This document shows positions 24,898 to 33,371 of a DNA stretch of 64,000 nt, one piece after another (position 1 is the stretch's first letter; each line of letters opens with the position of its first letter). The notes beneath the pieces were generated by a model. The model made no database searches. It saw nothing but the letters and a program-made list of their open reading frames with translations, and was not told where the DNA came from. Source of the stretch: Acholeplasmataceae bacterium UBA6150. GTDB taxonomy: Bacteria; Bacillota_I; Bacilli_A; Acholeplasmatales; UBA5453. The translations under genes were made by a program, and so were the position numbers. The stretch is taken from NCBI GenBank assembly GCA_002423145.1, contig DIUU01000002.1:1-64000 (forward strand), in the 5' to 3' direction.

Positions 24898-25608
24898 ATG
24901 ATAACGCCGATTTACAAAGTGATTGAAACAGACATTAAAGCAAAGATTAATCAAGGTGAATTAAAAAGTGGTGATTTAGTCCCTTCTGAAAATGAACTAA
25001 AGGATCAGTACAATGTATCTCGAATGACGGTTAGACAAGCACTAAACAACCTTGTGAATGAAGGTTATTTATACCGTCACAAAGGCAAGGGAACATTCAT
25101 TTCTCAGCGAAAAATTGAAAAGAACATCCACGGTGTCCGCTCATTCACAGAAGAAATGACAGCTACCGGCAGAAAAGTGTTGAATAAAATCATTTCGTTT
25201 GAAAATATTGAAGCATCTATTGAAATTGCAGATAAGCTATTCTTAAACCCAAAAGACGAAATTATATACATTGAAAGGGTACGCTATGGCAACGATATAC
25301 CTGTTTTGTTTGAACAGTTATACATCCCAGCTAAACTTTTTAAGTCTATCACAAAAGAAAACTTGCTGGGATCGTTTTATCATTATATCGAACATGAGCT
25401 TGGTATGCAAATATCTTATTGCATTCAATCGATCGAAGCGATAAGTGCAGACTCCAAAGTGTCTGTTGCACTTGAAGTCAATAAAAATGTACCCACACTG
25501 TTAATTGTGAGAAATACATTTTTGTCCAATGGTAGACCTTTCGAGTATGTCAAATCTTACTATAGGGCTGACCAATACAAATTTGTTCAACACGCCATAA
25601 AAGGATAA
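24898..25608 (+). CDS. GntR family regulator, HutC/NagR type
   Basis: 236 residues. The winged helix (LVPSENELKDQYNVSRMTVR, about residues 28-47) is followed by a UTRA effector domain (about 90-230), the HutC subfamily layout of NagR/YvoA, which senses GlcNAc-6-P or GlcN-6-P. It stands between the nag genes and the glycan-uptake operons, and a repeated HutC-type site (GTATAGAC core) occurs at their promoters. It is the obvious repressor of the island; the effector is inferred. A terminator overlaps its stop codon. Confidence 0.9.
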   Translation: MITPIYKVIETDIKAKINQGELKSGDLVPSENELKDQYNVSRMTVRQALNNLVNEGYLYRHKGKGTFISQRKIEKNIHGVRSFTEEMTATGRKVLNKIISFENIEASIEIADKLFLNPKDEIIYIERVRYGNDIPVLFEQLYIPAKLFKSITKENLLGSFYHYIEHELGMQISYCIQSIEAISADSKVSVALEVNKNVPTLLIVRNTFLSNGRPFEYVKSYYRADQYKFVQHAIKG

Positions 25609-25631
25609 ACGAGCAATCGTTTGTTTTTTTT
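25607..25631 (+). terminator. terminator of the GntR gene
   Basis: AAACGA and TCGTTT form a 6-bp stem around GCAA, followed by G and eight T. The stem begins inside the stop codon. Confidence 0.7.
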
Positions 25632-25643
25632 AAGTTTTTTATA

Positions 25644-25655
25644 TGTATAGACAAG
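25644..25655 (+). promoter_or_regulatory. GntR operator candidate at the 25.7-kb operon
   Basis: TGTATAGACAAG covers the -35 element (25648-25653) of the next promoter. Its GTATAGAC core fits the HutC-subfamily consensus GT-MTA-KAC. Confidence 0.7.
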
Positions 25656-25676
25656 CATAGATTTGTTTGTTATAAT
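25648..25676 (+). promoter_or_regulatory. promoter of the 25.7-30.1 kb operon
   Basis: TAGACA (25648-25653), 17 bases, TATAAT (25671-25676). Drives the unknown-family gene, the phosphodiester glycosidase and the GH20 gene. Confidence 0.85.
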
Positions 25677-25701
25677 GACCATAAAAGTGAGGATTTCAAA
25701 G

Positions 25702-26628
25702 ATGATACCCATCAAAATATTAGAAAACCAAGAAACCCCAGTTAAACAAGTATGTTTTGGCGGTGCATGGTATCATAAAGTAATGAGCATGACCTATCCG
25801 TTTTACGGCATAGAAGGGATTATTACGATTCCAATGCCTTTTATTAGAAGATATGAAAATTACGTAGTCAAAAAAGGTCTACTCGACTTAGAACATAAAA
25901 ATTTGGACGTCTCCTCTATCTACATGGGTGGACATGCAAAAGATGAGTCTGACGTGGGGTTGGCATTATTTCGCGCACAATTAAATCAAGGGATCTCGGT
26001 TGGGGCTTGTGTCTATCGACCTTTTTGGCGTTATATTACCGACGAGTTCGAGGATATCGGTGGGTACGATTTACTCAACAATCGAAATTATGCTGCCACA
26101 CTACTATCAAACCATCAAGGGATGAAAAACATTTACGCTCAATATCATCCATCATTCAGTGAATATTATTATCTCCCTGGGGATACTGTAAAATTGTCCT
26201 TATTTAGCCCGAAACCCAATTTTATGCAAATGATGATTGAAGTGGTCAATATTTCTAAGTTACCCTATGCCATTAAGATGCGAAAAAAATACCACTGGAA
26301 ACAACCGAAAACATTTTTATCGCCGATTTTTTCATCTAAAGGCCACGGTACCGACCTGCCTAAAACATATAAACGTGTCAATGCAATTGATCAAGTTAAA
26401 AATGAAGGAAAAGAAGCCATTGTAAGCAACACACAAGTCTTAAACGCACATTGGAGAGAGTGCTTTCTTTACTATAAAGAAGATGGCAAACTATATAAAA
26501 CACCGATGAATGACACAAACTCGATAACGATGCAATGTCCAAACCCTTTGGCGTTTTCTACAACAAAGATAAATGAGAACACAGGTAGCCAAATGATTTC
26601 TATCTGTCCTCGTGGGGTAATTAAATGA
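25702..26628 (+). CDS. unknown protein, paralog A of a three-member family
   Basis: 308 residues; I do not recognise the family. Start ATG 25702 is the first after the predicted start of transcription, with GTGAGGA upstream; the resulting protein has no signal peptide or membrane segment and should be cytosolic. It shares an ordered set of motifs with the lipoprotein at 47093 and the protein at 53003: CFxGAWYxKV (Cys18), GIE, IYMGGH (73-78), ESDVGL (82-87), FWRYIT, YYxLPGD, SPKPN, a WKQP-FxSPIF segment, GHG, and KRVNAIDQ-x-x-NEG. It is first in an operon under the GntR-type site, and overlaps the glycosidase gene by 4 bases. The conserved acidic and aromatic residues suggest a carbohydrate-active or carbohydrate-binding fold, but that is inference. 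Confidence 0.75.
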   Translation: MIPIKILENQETPVKQVCFGGAWYHKVMSMTYPFYGIEGIITIPMPFIRRYENYVVKKGLLDLEHKNLDVSSIYMGGHAKDESDVGLALFRAQLNQGISVGACVYRPFWRYITDEFEDIGGYDLLNNRNYAATLLSNHQGMKNIYAQYHPSFSEYYYLPGDTVKLSLFSPKPNFMQMMIEVVNISKLPYAIKMRKKYHWKQPKTFLSPIFSSKGHGTDLPKTYKRVNAIDQVKNEGKEAIVSNTQVLNAHWRECFLYYKEDGKLYKTPMNDTNSITMQCPNPLAFSTTKINENTGSQMISICPRGVIK

Positions 26629-28448
26629 AAAAAATTTGGATTATAATACTTTTGATAGTTTCAACATTTTCGTTTCATGTGTATGCATCCAATTTGGGAT
26701 ACACAATTTTAAATGAGACAATTGTCATTTCAAATGGCGTACAGGTTAAGTCCATTACTGCGAATGTATATAACGACAACAATACAGAGTCTATCCAAAA
26801 TATTCAAGTGATTGAAGGCAGCGACGATGTTTTTTTAACCACGTGGAGTTATTTTAACGGGGAAGGAAATTTGGTTAATCGTGATGTTTTAAGTTTAGCA
26901 CGCGACTTCAATTTAAAGAATCCGAATTATGAAGTCATCGCTGGTGTGAATGGGGATTACTTCACAACGGGATCGACAATCAATGCGAATATGATTTTTG
27001 GATCTAAATTAGTGAAATCCAATAACCACGACAAATATTTCTCGATTGAGTTGGATGCCAAAGGTTATTATCAGTCAACCATCAAAACCATCGCTTTAGG
27101 GGATGTATATAAACTGTATATTTATCATAAAACAACCGATGCGTTAATGGCTGTAGTTAACCTCGAAAACATCAATGATTCCACCATTGAAGTAGGGCAA
27201 ACAGGCATTTATTACAACTATGACTCCATTTCAAAAGCTTCTGGTAAACACTATAGTTTTGATGTAGTCATGAAAACAACCACCAACAATCAATTCTATT
27301 TTTTGGGTAAAAATCCAATAGAAAAAAACTCTACCATTGAAACCACGAGTTCGAAAATTTCTGTTTTGACAAAGGATGAACACATCGAATCCTTACTCAG
27401 TGAGGGGTATATTAAAGTTCAAAAAGAAGTTAAGACCGTCGAAGAATCGCACACATTATTGGGCGTTGACTCACAAGTCATTCAAAATCAAATCATTAAA
27501 TCGTTTGCTGAAATTGGTGGACAAAGTGCTTCCAATAATGAGTCTAGACACCCTAGGACCGGGATTGGATTTGATGCCAACAATCGGCCCATTTTAATCA
27601 CAGTCGACGGTCGTCAAACGGGGTTTTCTCAAGGGGTTAACTTGCGTGAGTTTGCGAAAATCATGCATACTCATGGTATAGTTAACGGGTTTAATTTGGA
27701 TGGTGGGGGTTCGACTCAAGCCATCATCAAAGATGGGGATGATTTTAGAATGATTAATCGACCTTCGGAAGGGGGACCATCATCCTATAGAACAGTATCG
27801 AATGCTGTTTTTTTCATTAAACCGAGAAGTAAAGCAAATATTGTTACAAATTTAAATCAGGAATCTTTAACGATTACTCTACCATCTATGAACTATGATG
27901 TATTTCTTCAAGGGGTAAAGCAAAATATTACCTCGTCATCCCTATCGGTGAGTATCGATTCAAAACGTGACAATACGATTAGCATTGTCGATTTAACAAC
28001 ACAAATGGCTGTACACAATCAAGTGATTTATGCCTATTATGTTAAACAAATTATTCTACCCACCTTTACCTTGATAGAACATCAGATACTTCAAGATAAG
28101 GTAAGCATTTCAATTCATTTTGAGGATCCAGATCGGCTGATTGATCGAATGTATGTCATTCATCTTGAAACAGATACCCAAAAAGTTGCGCTCATTCAAT
28201 ATTCAGGTTTAAGAAAAGCAGTGTTTGACACATTATCTGAAGGTGATAATCACTACATTATCCACTATGAACTTAAGGATGGTAGTAAAGAATCCATCGA
28301 GTATCAATTATTATATGAGTTAGAACAACCCAATCATGAGCCAAGTAGTCAATCATTTCCTTGGGCAATCACTCTATCAACATCAACCATAGGCTTAGGT
28401 CTTATATTGAGTATCATTTGGCTACTGTCGAGGCGGAAAAAAGCATGA
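26625..28448 (+). CDS. membrane-anchored phosphodiester glycosidase (NAGPA family)
   Basis: 607 residues. An N-terminal signal peptide (about 1-21, ending VYA-SN) and one C-terminal membrane helix followed by RRKK place the enzyme outside the cell, anchored. The NAGPA/phosphodiester-glycosidase domain (about residues 85-405) has GVNGDYF near the start, RHPRTGIGFD, and NGFNLDGGGSTQ (around 355-365) near the active site. Family members cleave GlcNAc-1-phosphodiesters, as in the human uncovering enzyme, and occur with bacterial exopolysaccharides. It overlaps both neighbours by 4 bases. A beta-rich region of unknown function lies between the domain and the anchor. Likely uncaps or depolymerises an extracellular phosphoglycan. 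Confidence 0.85.
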   Translation: MKKIWIIILLIVSTFSFHVYASNLGYTILNETIVISNGVQVKSITANVYNDNNTESIQNIQVIEGSDDVFLTTWSYFNGEGNLVNRDVLSLARDFNLKNPNYEVIAGVNGDYFTTGSTINANMIFGSKLVKSNNHDKYFSIELDAKGYYQSTIKTIALGDVYKLYIYHKTTDALMAVVNLENINDSTIEVGQTGIYYNYDSISKASGKHYSFDVVMKTTTNNQFYFLGKNPIEKNSTIETTSSKISVLTKDEHIESLLSEGYIKVQKEVKTVEESHTLLGVDSQVIQNQIIKSFAEIGGQSASNNESRHPRTGIGFDANNRPILITVDGRQTGFSQGVNLREFAKIMHTHGIVNGFNLDGGGSTQAIIKDGDDFRMINRPSEGGPSSYRTVSNAVFFIKPRSKANIVTNLNQESLTITLPSMNYDVFLQGVKQNITSSSLSVSIDSKRDNTISIVDLTTQMAVHNQVIYAYYVKQIILPTFTLIEHQILQDKVSISIHFEDPDRLIDRMYVIHLETDTQKVALIQYSGLRKAVFDTLSEGDNHYIIHYELKDGSKESIEYQLLYELEQPNHEPSSQSFPWAITLSTSTIGLGLILSIIWLLSRRKKA

Positions 28449-30148
28449 TAGATAACATATTAAGAGAACTAGACATCAAGCATCCAGTGGAACGTTTTGT
28501 TTTATCGAACAAAACAGTCCTCGAAGGGAAAACATTATTCTATAAGAATATTCCGAGTGCGCTATTGTTTTTAAAACATTTGGAAGTCACGGGAAAATCT
28601 ATAGCAGATGATGGTTTTTTAGTTAAAGGGACAATGGTCGACTTATCGCGCAATGCAGTATTTAAAGTCGACTATTTCAAGCAAGTATTGCTAAAAAAAG
28701 CATTGTTGGGATTTAATGTTGTGTGGCTTTATATGGAAGACGTATACGAGCTCGAAAACTATCCAAAATTCGGTTATTTACGAGGACGTTATTCGCTTAA
28801 AGAACTTAAAGAACTCGATGATTATGCGATTAATTTGGGCATCGAACTGGTACCTTGTATTCAAACACTAGGACACATGGGTCAATTTCTCAGATGGCCA
28901 TCATCCGAAACATTCAAAGATCAAAGTGATGTATTAATGGTTCACGAAAGCATCCCATTCATCGAATCAATGATCCGCTTTTGCAAAAAAGCCTTCAAAT
29001 CAAATCAAATCCATATTGGAATGGATGAAACATTCGGTTTTAGTTTTGGGCAGCATTATAAAAAATATGGCTATACAAACCCAGAAGAACTATTTTTACA
29101 ACACCTAAACACGGTGAATGAACTTTGTTTAAACGCGGGTTATCAAACGGTTCTTATGTGGTCAGATATGTTTTTTAGACACCGTTCTAAGGCCAATTAT
29201 TACTATGACACGACCATACACTTTGAAGAGGATTTCATCAATAAAATACCGACAAATGTCGGACTGGTGTATTGGGATTATTATAATCTTTCAGTAGAAA
29301 TCTACGAAAAAATGCTTGAAATACACAAACGAACGAATCGCCGAATCATCATGGCTAGCGGTGTATGGATTTGGACTAAGTTGGCTTATGACCATGAGCA
29401 AACGAAAAAAACAGCAAAACTTGCGATTGAAGCCGCTAAAAAAACAGGTATACAAGAAATTATTTTTACTCAGTGGCAAGATGATGGGGCTTATGTCGAT
29501 TATGAAACCAGCTATCAAGGATTGTTTGATGTCACACAGTGGGCATGTGGGAATCAAGTCGATGAACACTACTTGATGTATCTTACGAACAATTCATATC
29601 AAAACTATCAAATCATCAGTCAGATTAATCAACTAGGATATTATCCGGTTCGCCTGTTGTGGGACGATTTGTTACTTGGAATTTATTTGAATGACGAAGT
29701 TGGATATGATGAAAAAAAACTCATACCATGGATCAATCGTACTAAGAAACACATACAAAGACTAAAAGAAATCGATCAGACACATCATAAACTAATAGGC
29801 GAAGTTTTACACTTAAAACTACAAATTAGAGCATCTTTTTTACAGGGATGCTTTACAACCTATGACTTTAGTCATACAATGGTCTTGTTGAAACGATTTA
29901 AGGTAAGTATTAAGTCGTTGTGTTTATCGTTTGATGCTATGTGGCATGAGCGATATAAACCATTTGGTTTAGAAGTTTTACAAAGCAGATTGTACGCTCA
30001 AATTAAGCGCGCCGATGAAGCGATGTACTGGATTAGTGCATATACAAACAAAGAAGTCGAAAGTATACCATTTTTTGATGAAACAATCACCAAAGAGCCG
30101 TATATCGGTGTTAAACATTCAGACTTAGCATATAGTTCTAAACAATGA
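28445..30148 (+). CDS. GH20-type beta-N-acetylhexosaminidase, cytosolic
   Basis: 567 residues. The catalytic pair of GH20 enzymes is visible as HIGMDE (Asp194-Glu195); the Asp stabilises the substrate acetamido group and the Glu is the acid. The TIM-barrel strands LGIELVPCIQTLGHMGQF and MWSDMFF fit the family. No signal peptide, so it acts on imported oligosaccharide. The start ATG overlaps the preceding TGA (ATGA); an upstream TTG at 28361 in frame lies inside the glycosidase gene and is disfavoured. The C-terminal 200 residues are helical and not recognised. Exo-hydrolysis of GlcNAc or GalNAc is the expected activity. Confidence 0.82.
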   Translation: MIDNILRELDIKHPVERFVLSNKTVLEGKTLFYKNIPSALLFLKHLEVTGKSIADDGFLVKGTMVDLSRNAVFKVDYFKQVLLKKALLGFNVVWLYMEDVYELENYPKFGYLRGRYSLKELKELDDYAINLGIELVPCIQTLGHMGQFLRWPSSETFKDQSDVLMVHESIPFIESMIRFCKKAFKSNQIHIGMDETFGFSFGQHYKKYGYTNPEELFLQHLNTVNELCLNAGYQTVLMWSDMFFRHRSKANYYYDTTIHFEEDFINKIPTNVGLVYWDYYNLSVEIYEKMLEIHKRTNRRIIMASGVWIWTKLAYDHEQTKKTAKLAIEAAKKTGIQEIIFTQWQDDGAYVDYETSYQGLFDVTQWACGNQVDEHYLMYLTNNSYQNYQIISQINQLGYYPVRLLWDDLLLGIYLNDEVGYDEKKLIPWINRTKKHIQRLKEIDQTHHKLIGEVLHLKLQIRASFLQGCFTTYDFSHTMVLLKRFKVSIKSLCLSFDAMWHERYKPFGLEVLQSRLYAQIKRADEAMYWISAYTNKEVESIPFFDETITKEPYIGVKHSDLAYSSKQ

Positions 30149-30180
30149 CGTTAATGAGCGTGTCCTATTTTACGTTATGT

Positions 30181-30194
30181 TTAAAACGCTTTCA
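30181..30194 (+). promoter_or_regulatory. cre-like site (CcpA)
   Basis: TTAAAACGCTTTCA matches the cre consensus TGWAARCGYTWNCW at 13 of 14 positions. It lies 8 bases upstream of the -35 of the next promoter. No ccpA gene is in the window, so activity is unproven. Confidence 0.4.
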
Positions 30195-30200
30195 AAAACA

Positions 30201-30212
30201 CTTGACTATACA
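30201..30212 (+). promoter_or_regulatory. GntR operator candidate at the 30.3-kb lipoprotein
   Basis: CTTGACTATACA (reverse complement TGTATAGTCAAG) differs from the 25644 copy at one position and covers the -35 hexamer. Confidence 0.65.
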
Positions 30213-30230
30213 TTTGAAGATGATTATAAT
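30202..30230 (+). promoter_or_regulatory. promoter of the 30.3-kb lipoprotein gene
   Basis: TTGACT (30202-30207), 17 bases, perfect TATAAT (30225-30230). The strongest-looking promoter of the island. Confidence 0.88.
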
Positions 30231-30273
30231 GGGTGTAGATGTATATACAATTAAAACGGAGGAAAAGAATCGA

Positions 30274-32550
30274 ATGAAAAAATTTGGATTCAAAAAAGGC
30301 ATCTACACACTTGTAATGGCTTTGATTGTTGTGATGGCATTAGTAGCATGTAATCAAAAATCAGATCAAGCGTATGTGGATGAAGCTTTAGATTCAGTAG
30401 TAGTTACATATCAAGCAGGCGATAGTGCAGCTTCTGTAACTAAAAATTTAACATTGCCAACCACAGTAGGTACGGTGACCATTACTTGGACGTCCAGTGC
30501 CCCTGCGGTTATATCGAATTCTGGTGTGGTTACAAGAGGTAACCAAGATCAACCAGTTACTTTAACTGCAACTGTGACTTATGGTGAAGCTTCTGAGACT
30601 AAGATATTTGAAGTCACAGTCATTGCTACACCAGATACGATTGCGCCAGCATTCCTTGGCTTAGTCAATGGTAAATTACCAAAGATTTCCCATCTTGAAA
30701 CACTTGATGTTGACTTCTTAGCTGAAGTTGTCGCAAGAGACAACAGAGATGGCTATGAAGTAGTGATTGCTTATAACTTAGGCGACTATGATAAAAATGT
30801 TCCAGGAGATTATGTCATTACCTATACAGCAACTGACAAATCTAATAATACAACCACTGTATTCCGCGATATCACTGTTATTGATGCACTAGACATCACC
30901 GTGAATGCAGCGCGTATTGGTAATAATTGGATTCCTTATACATACAATCAAGCAGACGCATTCAAGTTTGATAGTGTATTTGGTGGCGCTACATTCAGAC
31001 AACAAGACGTATTACACGTTATGTCAAAAACTTTCTTTGATGCACAAGTCATTGAACATGGTGCAGGATATCCGACTAATAATAATTTACCGCTACTGCC
31101 TTATGGTTCGTTAATTATAACTGATAAGGATTACAACATCATCCATGCACGTTTCCAAACTGGTGTATATTTACAAATGGATGTTGTAGATGGTGTCACG
31201 GTGTTTACACATACCGATGTCATTTGGAACAACGGTGCTGGTGGAGACTTATTTAAAGGTGTGTCCGAATTAATTCCAGCCGATGGATTTGTTATGTTCA
31301 TCAGTCCAATTGCACCGCAAGCCGCTAGAATTTTCTTAGTATCGAATTTATTCTACTCAGGTTATACCGGTGGTGCAGTTACTAAAGATTTACAAGACAT
31401 TTTTGAATTAACCAATATAGAATTGGTGTTAGAAGAAGACTACCGTGTCCTCATTCCAATGCCTGCTCCAATTGCTTCACCAGAAATTGTCTTAAACAGA
31501 CATTCACTATCTTGGACAGCTATTCCAAATGCATTAAACTATCAGTTGTATGTCGATGAGGTTGCTTTTGGTAACCCAATCGTTGGTACAGTGATTGACT
31601 TATCCGCATTAGATTTAGTTTTATCCACCAATGATGGGTATTTGATTACTGTGGTAGCCAATACAAAAGACCAATTCAAATGGAGTTCATCATTACCTTC
31701 AAATGAAATTTTATACAAGAAAATAGAAATTCAAACACTATCTGCTCCAGTAATTTCGATTGATGTTGAGAATGCTAAAAATATTACATGGAATGCAGTT
31801 GAGGGTACAGACTATTATGAAGTCTACTTAAAGTTAGGTGCATTCTTAAAGTTGGTAGGTACAACTGAAAATAATGCATTCAATGTTTCCGACATCGCTG
31901 GATTTAATGGCGTAAATGGATACGTAATTAAAGGAATCGGTTTAGCAACACATACAGACTCTGTAAATTCTAATGTGGTATTTATTGATCAAACCGTGGT
32001 TACAAATATGACTTTTGATGGCATGGTTGCACAAGTTGTTATTACAAATGCAACAGATTATTTCAATCGTCGTAATTTGACCGATGCTTCGAAACTAGGT
32101 AACTACTTATATCTAGTAACAGACATTAAAGCAGTTGCAGCATGGAGTGGGATATATACAGAAGCATTCAGTACCGTTGCTGTACTCGATTCCAATTACC
32201 AAGCGAAGTTTGTTAGAAATATTCTTGCAAGACAAACTTATATCAAGGGTACAGGTTGGTTCGATGATACTACTTACACAGTAAATAGTGCACAATTGGT
32301 AGGTCTAGGCGCACAATTGGCTGATGGCGACATGTTGTTAATTGGTAAAAATGGTTTAACCATTCAAACAGTAGTCAATGGTAATGCGGCATCGGTAACT
32401 GCCAGAGATTTCATCGCTTATCATTTCATTAATCCTTGGGCGAAATTCCCAGCAACCACTGCGAGTGCTGCAGATGGCGGTTGGAGAGCACCAATTACAA
32501 GCTTTAAAGATTCGTCTACAACAGTGGTTGCATTTGCACCAGTTGTATAA
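30274..32550 (+). CDS. large surface lipoprotein with Ig-like and FN3-like domains
   Basis: 758 residues. A lipoprotein signal ends at Cys26 (LVAC), so it is anchored outside the cell. Around residues 30-115 is an Ig-like repeat of the TWTSSAPAVISNSGVVTR type, then a cadherin/DUF5011-like domain (DTIAPAFLG... DYVITYTATDKSNNTT) to about 205, a unique middle region, and two FN3-like segments (SWTAIPNALNYQLYVDE, ITWNAVEGTDYYEVYLK). The C-terminal 170 residues are unrecognised. ATG 30274 has ACGGAGGA upstream. No enzyme motif is visible; a glycan-binding or adhesion role under the GntR operator is inferred. A hairpin after the gene partly insulates the next one. Confidence 0.75.
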   Translation: MKKFGFKKGIYTLVMALIVVMALVACNQKSDQAYVDEALDSVVVTYQAGDSAASVTKNLTLPTTVGTVTITWTSSAPAVISNSGVVTRGNQDQPVTLTATVTYGEASETKIFEVTVIATPDTIAPAFLGLVNGKLPKISHLETLDVDFLAEVVARDNRDGYEVVIAYNLGDYDKNVPGDYVITYTATDKSNNTTTVFRDITVIDALDITVNAARIGNNWIPYTYNQADAFKFDSVFGGATFRQQDVLHVMSKTFFDAQVIEHGAGYPTNNNLPLLPYGSLIITDKDYNIIHARFQTGVYLQMDVVDGVTVFTHTDVIWNNGAGGDLFKGVSELIPADGFVMFISPIAPQAARIFLVSNLFYSGYTGGAVTKDLQDIFELTNIELVLEEDYRVLIPMPAPIASPEIVLNRHSLSWTAIPNALNYQLYVDEVAFGNPIVGTVIDLSALDLVLSTNDGYLITVVANTKDQFKWSSSLPSNEILYKKIEIQTLSAPVISIDVENAKNITWNAVEGTDYYEVYLKLGAFLKLVGTTENNAFNVSDIAGFNGVNGYVIKGIGLATHTDSVNSNVVFIDQTVVTNMTFDGMVAQVVITNATDYFNRRNLTDASKLGNYLYLVTDIKAVAAWSGIYTEAFSTVAVLDSNYQAKFVRNILARQTYIKGTGWFDDTTYTVNSAQLVGLGAQLADGDMLLIGKNGLTIQTVVNGNAASVTARDFIAYHFINPWAKFPATTASAADGGWRAPITSFKDSSTTVVAFAPVV

Positions 32551-32569
32551 TTAAAATAATAAAACCTTT

Positions 32570-32605
32570 GAACAAGCAACCTCGAGTTGCTTGTTCTTGT
32601 GTTTT
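32570..32605 (+). terminator. strong hairpin after the lipoprotein gene
   Basis: An 11-bp perfect stem (GAACAAGCAAC with GTTGCTTGTTC) encloses CTCGA and is followed by an interrupted T-run (TTGTGTTTT). Probably a leaky terminator or 3' stabiliser, since the DUF624 gene follows directly without its own clear promoter. Confidence 0.65.
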
Positions 32606-32620
32606 ATAGGAGGCGAAGAA

Positions 32621-33286
32621 ATGTCGTTTTTTGAGCGTTATGTAAATTCAAAACTTTACCAATACACAGATATTTTTTTCAAAATCATGTTACTTAATTT
32701 CTATATGATAATCACCATTATTTGTGGTTTTTTCATCATCGGTATCCCTATAGCAATAGCAGCTGGCGCTACCACATTAAGCTTGATTTTAAAGAAAACG
32801 TCGACAGAGGTGACATCTACCTATTTCACTTTACTAAGAAAAACCTATCGTAAAGTCATGGTTAAAGGAATCGTTTTAGAAATTCTCATCGCCTTGTTAG
32901 GATTCAATGTGGTTTTCTTCTATTATGGACTAGAACCATTCAGTCTATATTATGTTTTTGGTTTTATCATTAGTTTATGGATGTTACTCTTTACGATTAT
33001 CGCTTTTTACCACACAATGATTCTATCGATTATATACGATGTCAAATGGGTATCAATCATAAAACATGGATACCTACTAACAATCGGTTTTGGATTAAGA
33101 AGTATTGCTGCGATCACCATGGGCATAATGTATACATTGTTGGTTATTTGGATTCCCATTTTGAGTGCGCTCATCGGGTTTAGTGGTGCTTTATTATTGG
33201 CATTCTGGTTATTGAATAAACCGTATCAACAGATTGAAACGCTCAAACAAGATTTTAACGAAAGTTTGGAGTCTTACTTTAAGTAA
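32621..33286 (+). CDS. DUF624 (YesL-like) membrane protein
   Basis: 221 residues with about five to six membrane helices (for instance 24-50, 72-95, 105-125). YesL/DUF624 proteins occur in sugar-uptake operons of Bacillus and relatives, next to solute-binding proteins and permeases; their molecular role is unknown. ATG 32621 has AGGAGG upstream. It lies between the lipoprotein and the first binding-protein operon. Acidic C terminus. Confidence 0.75.
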   Translation: MSFFERYVNSKLYQYTDIFFKIMLLNFYMIITIICGFFIIGIPIAIAAGATTLSLILKKTSTEVTSTYFTLLRKTYRKVMVKGIVLEILIALLGFNVVFFYYGLEPFSLYYVFGFIISLWMLLFTIIAFYHTMILSIIYDVKWVSIIKHGYLLTIGFGLRSIAAITMGIMYTLLVIWIPILSALIGFSGALLLAFWLLNKPYQQIETLKQDFNESLESYFK

Positions 33287-33300
33287 GGGGTATATTATTA

Positions 33301-33314
33301 CTTGACTAGTCAAG
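33301..33314 (+). promoter_or_regulatory. GntR operator candidate, upstream copy at the 33.4-kb operon
   Basis: CTTGACTAGTCAAG is a perfect palindrome made of two copies of the CTTGACTA half of the motif, and covers the -35 hexamer. Confidence 0.65.
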
Positions 33315-33330
33315 TTATAAATGCTATACT
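33302..33330 (+). promoter_or_regulatory. promoter of the 33.4-54.7 kb operon
   Basis: TTGACT (33302-33307), 17 bases, TATACT (33325-33330) with extended TGC. The only clear promoter for the next 21 kb of closely packed genes. Confidence 0.85.
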
Positions 33331-33339
33331 AAAAATGAA

Positions 33340-33351
33340 TTGACTATACAA
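33340..33351 (+). promoter_or_regulatory. GntR operator candidate, downstream copy at the 33.4-kb operon
   Basis: TTGACTATACAA, reverse complement TTGTATAGTCAA, lies just after the predicted start of transcription. With the palindrome at 33301 this repeats the two-site layout of nagA. Confidence 0.65.
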
Positions 33352-33371
33352 CCTAATTGAAGAGGTAAGCC

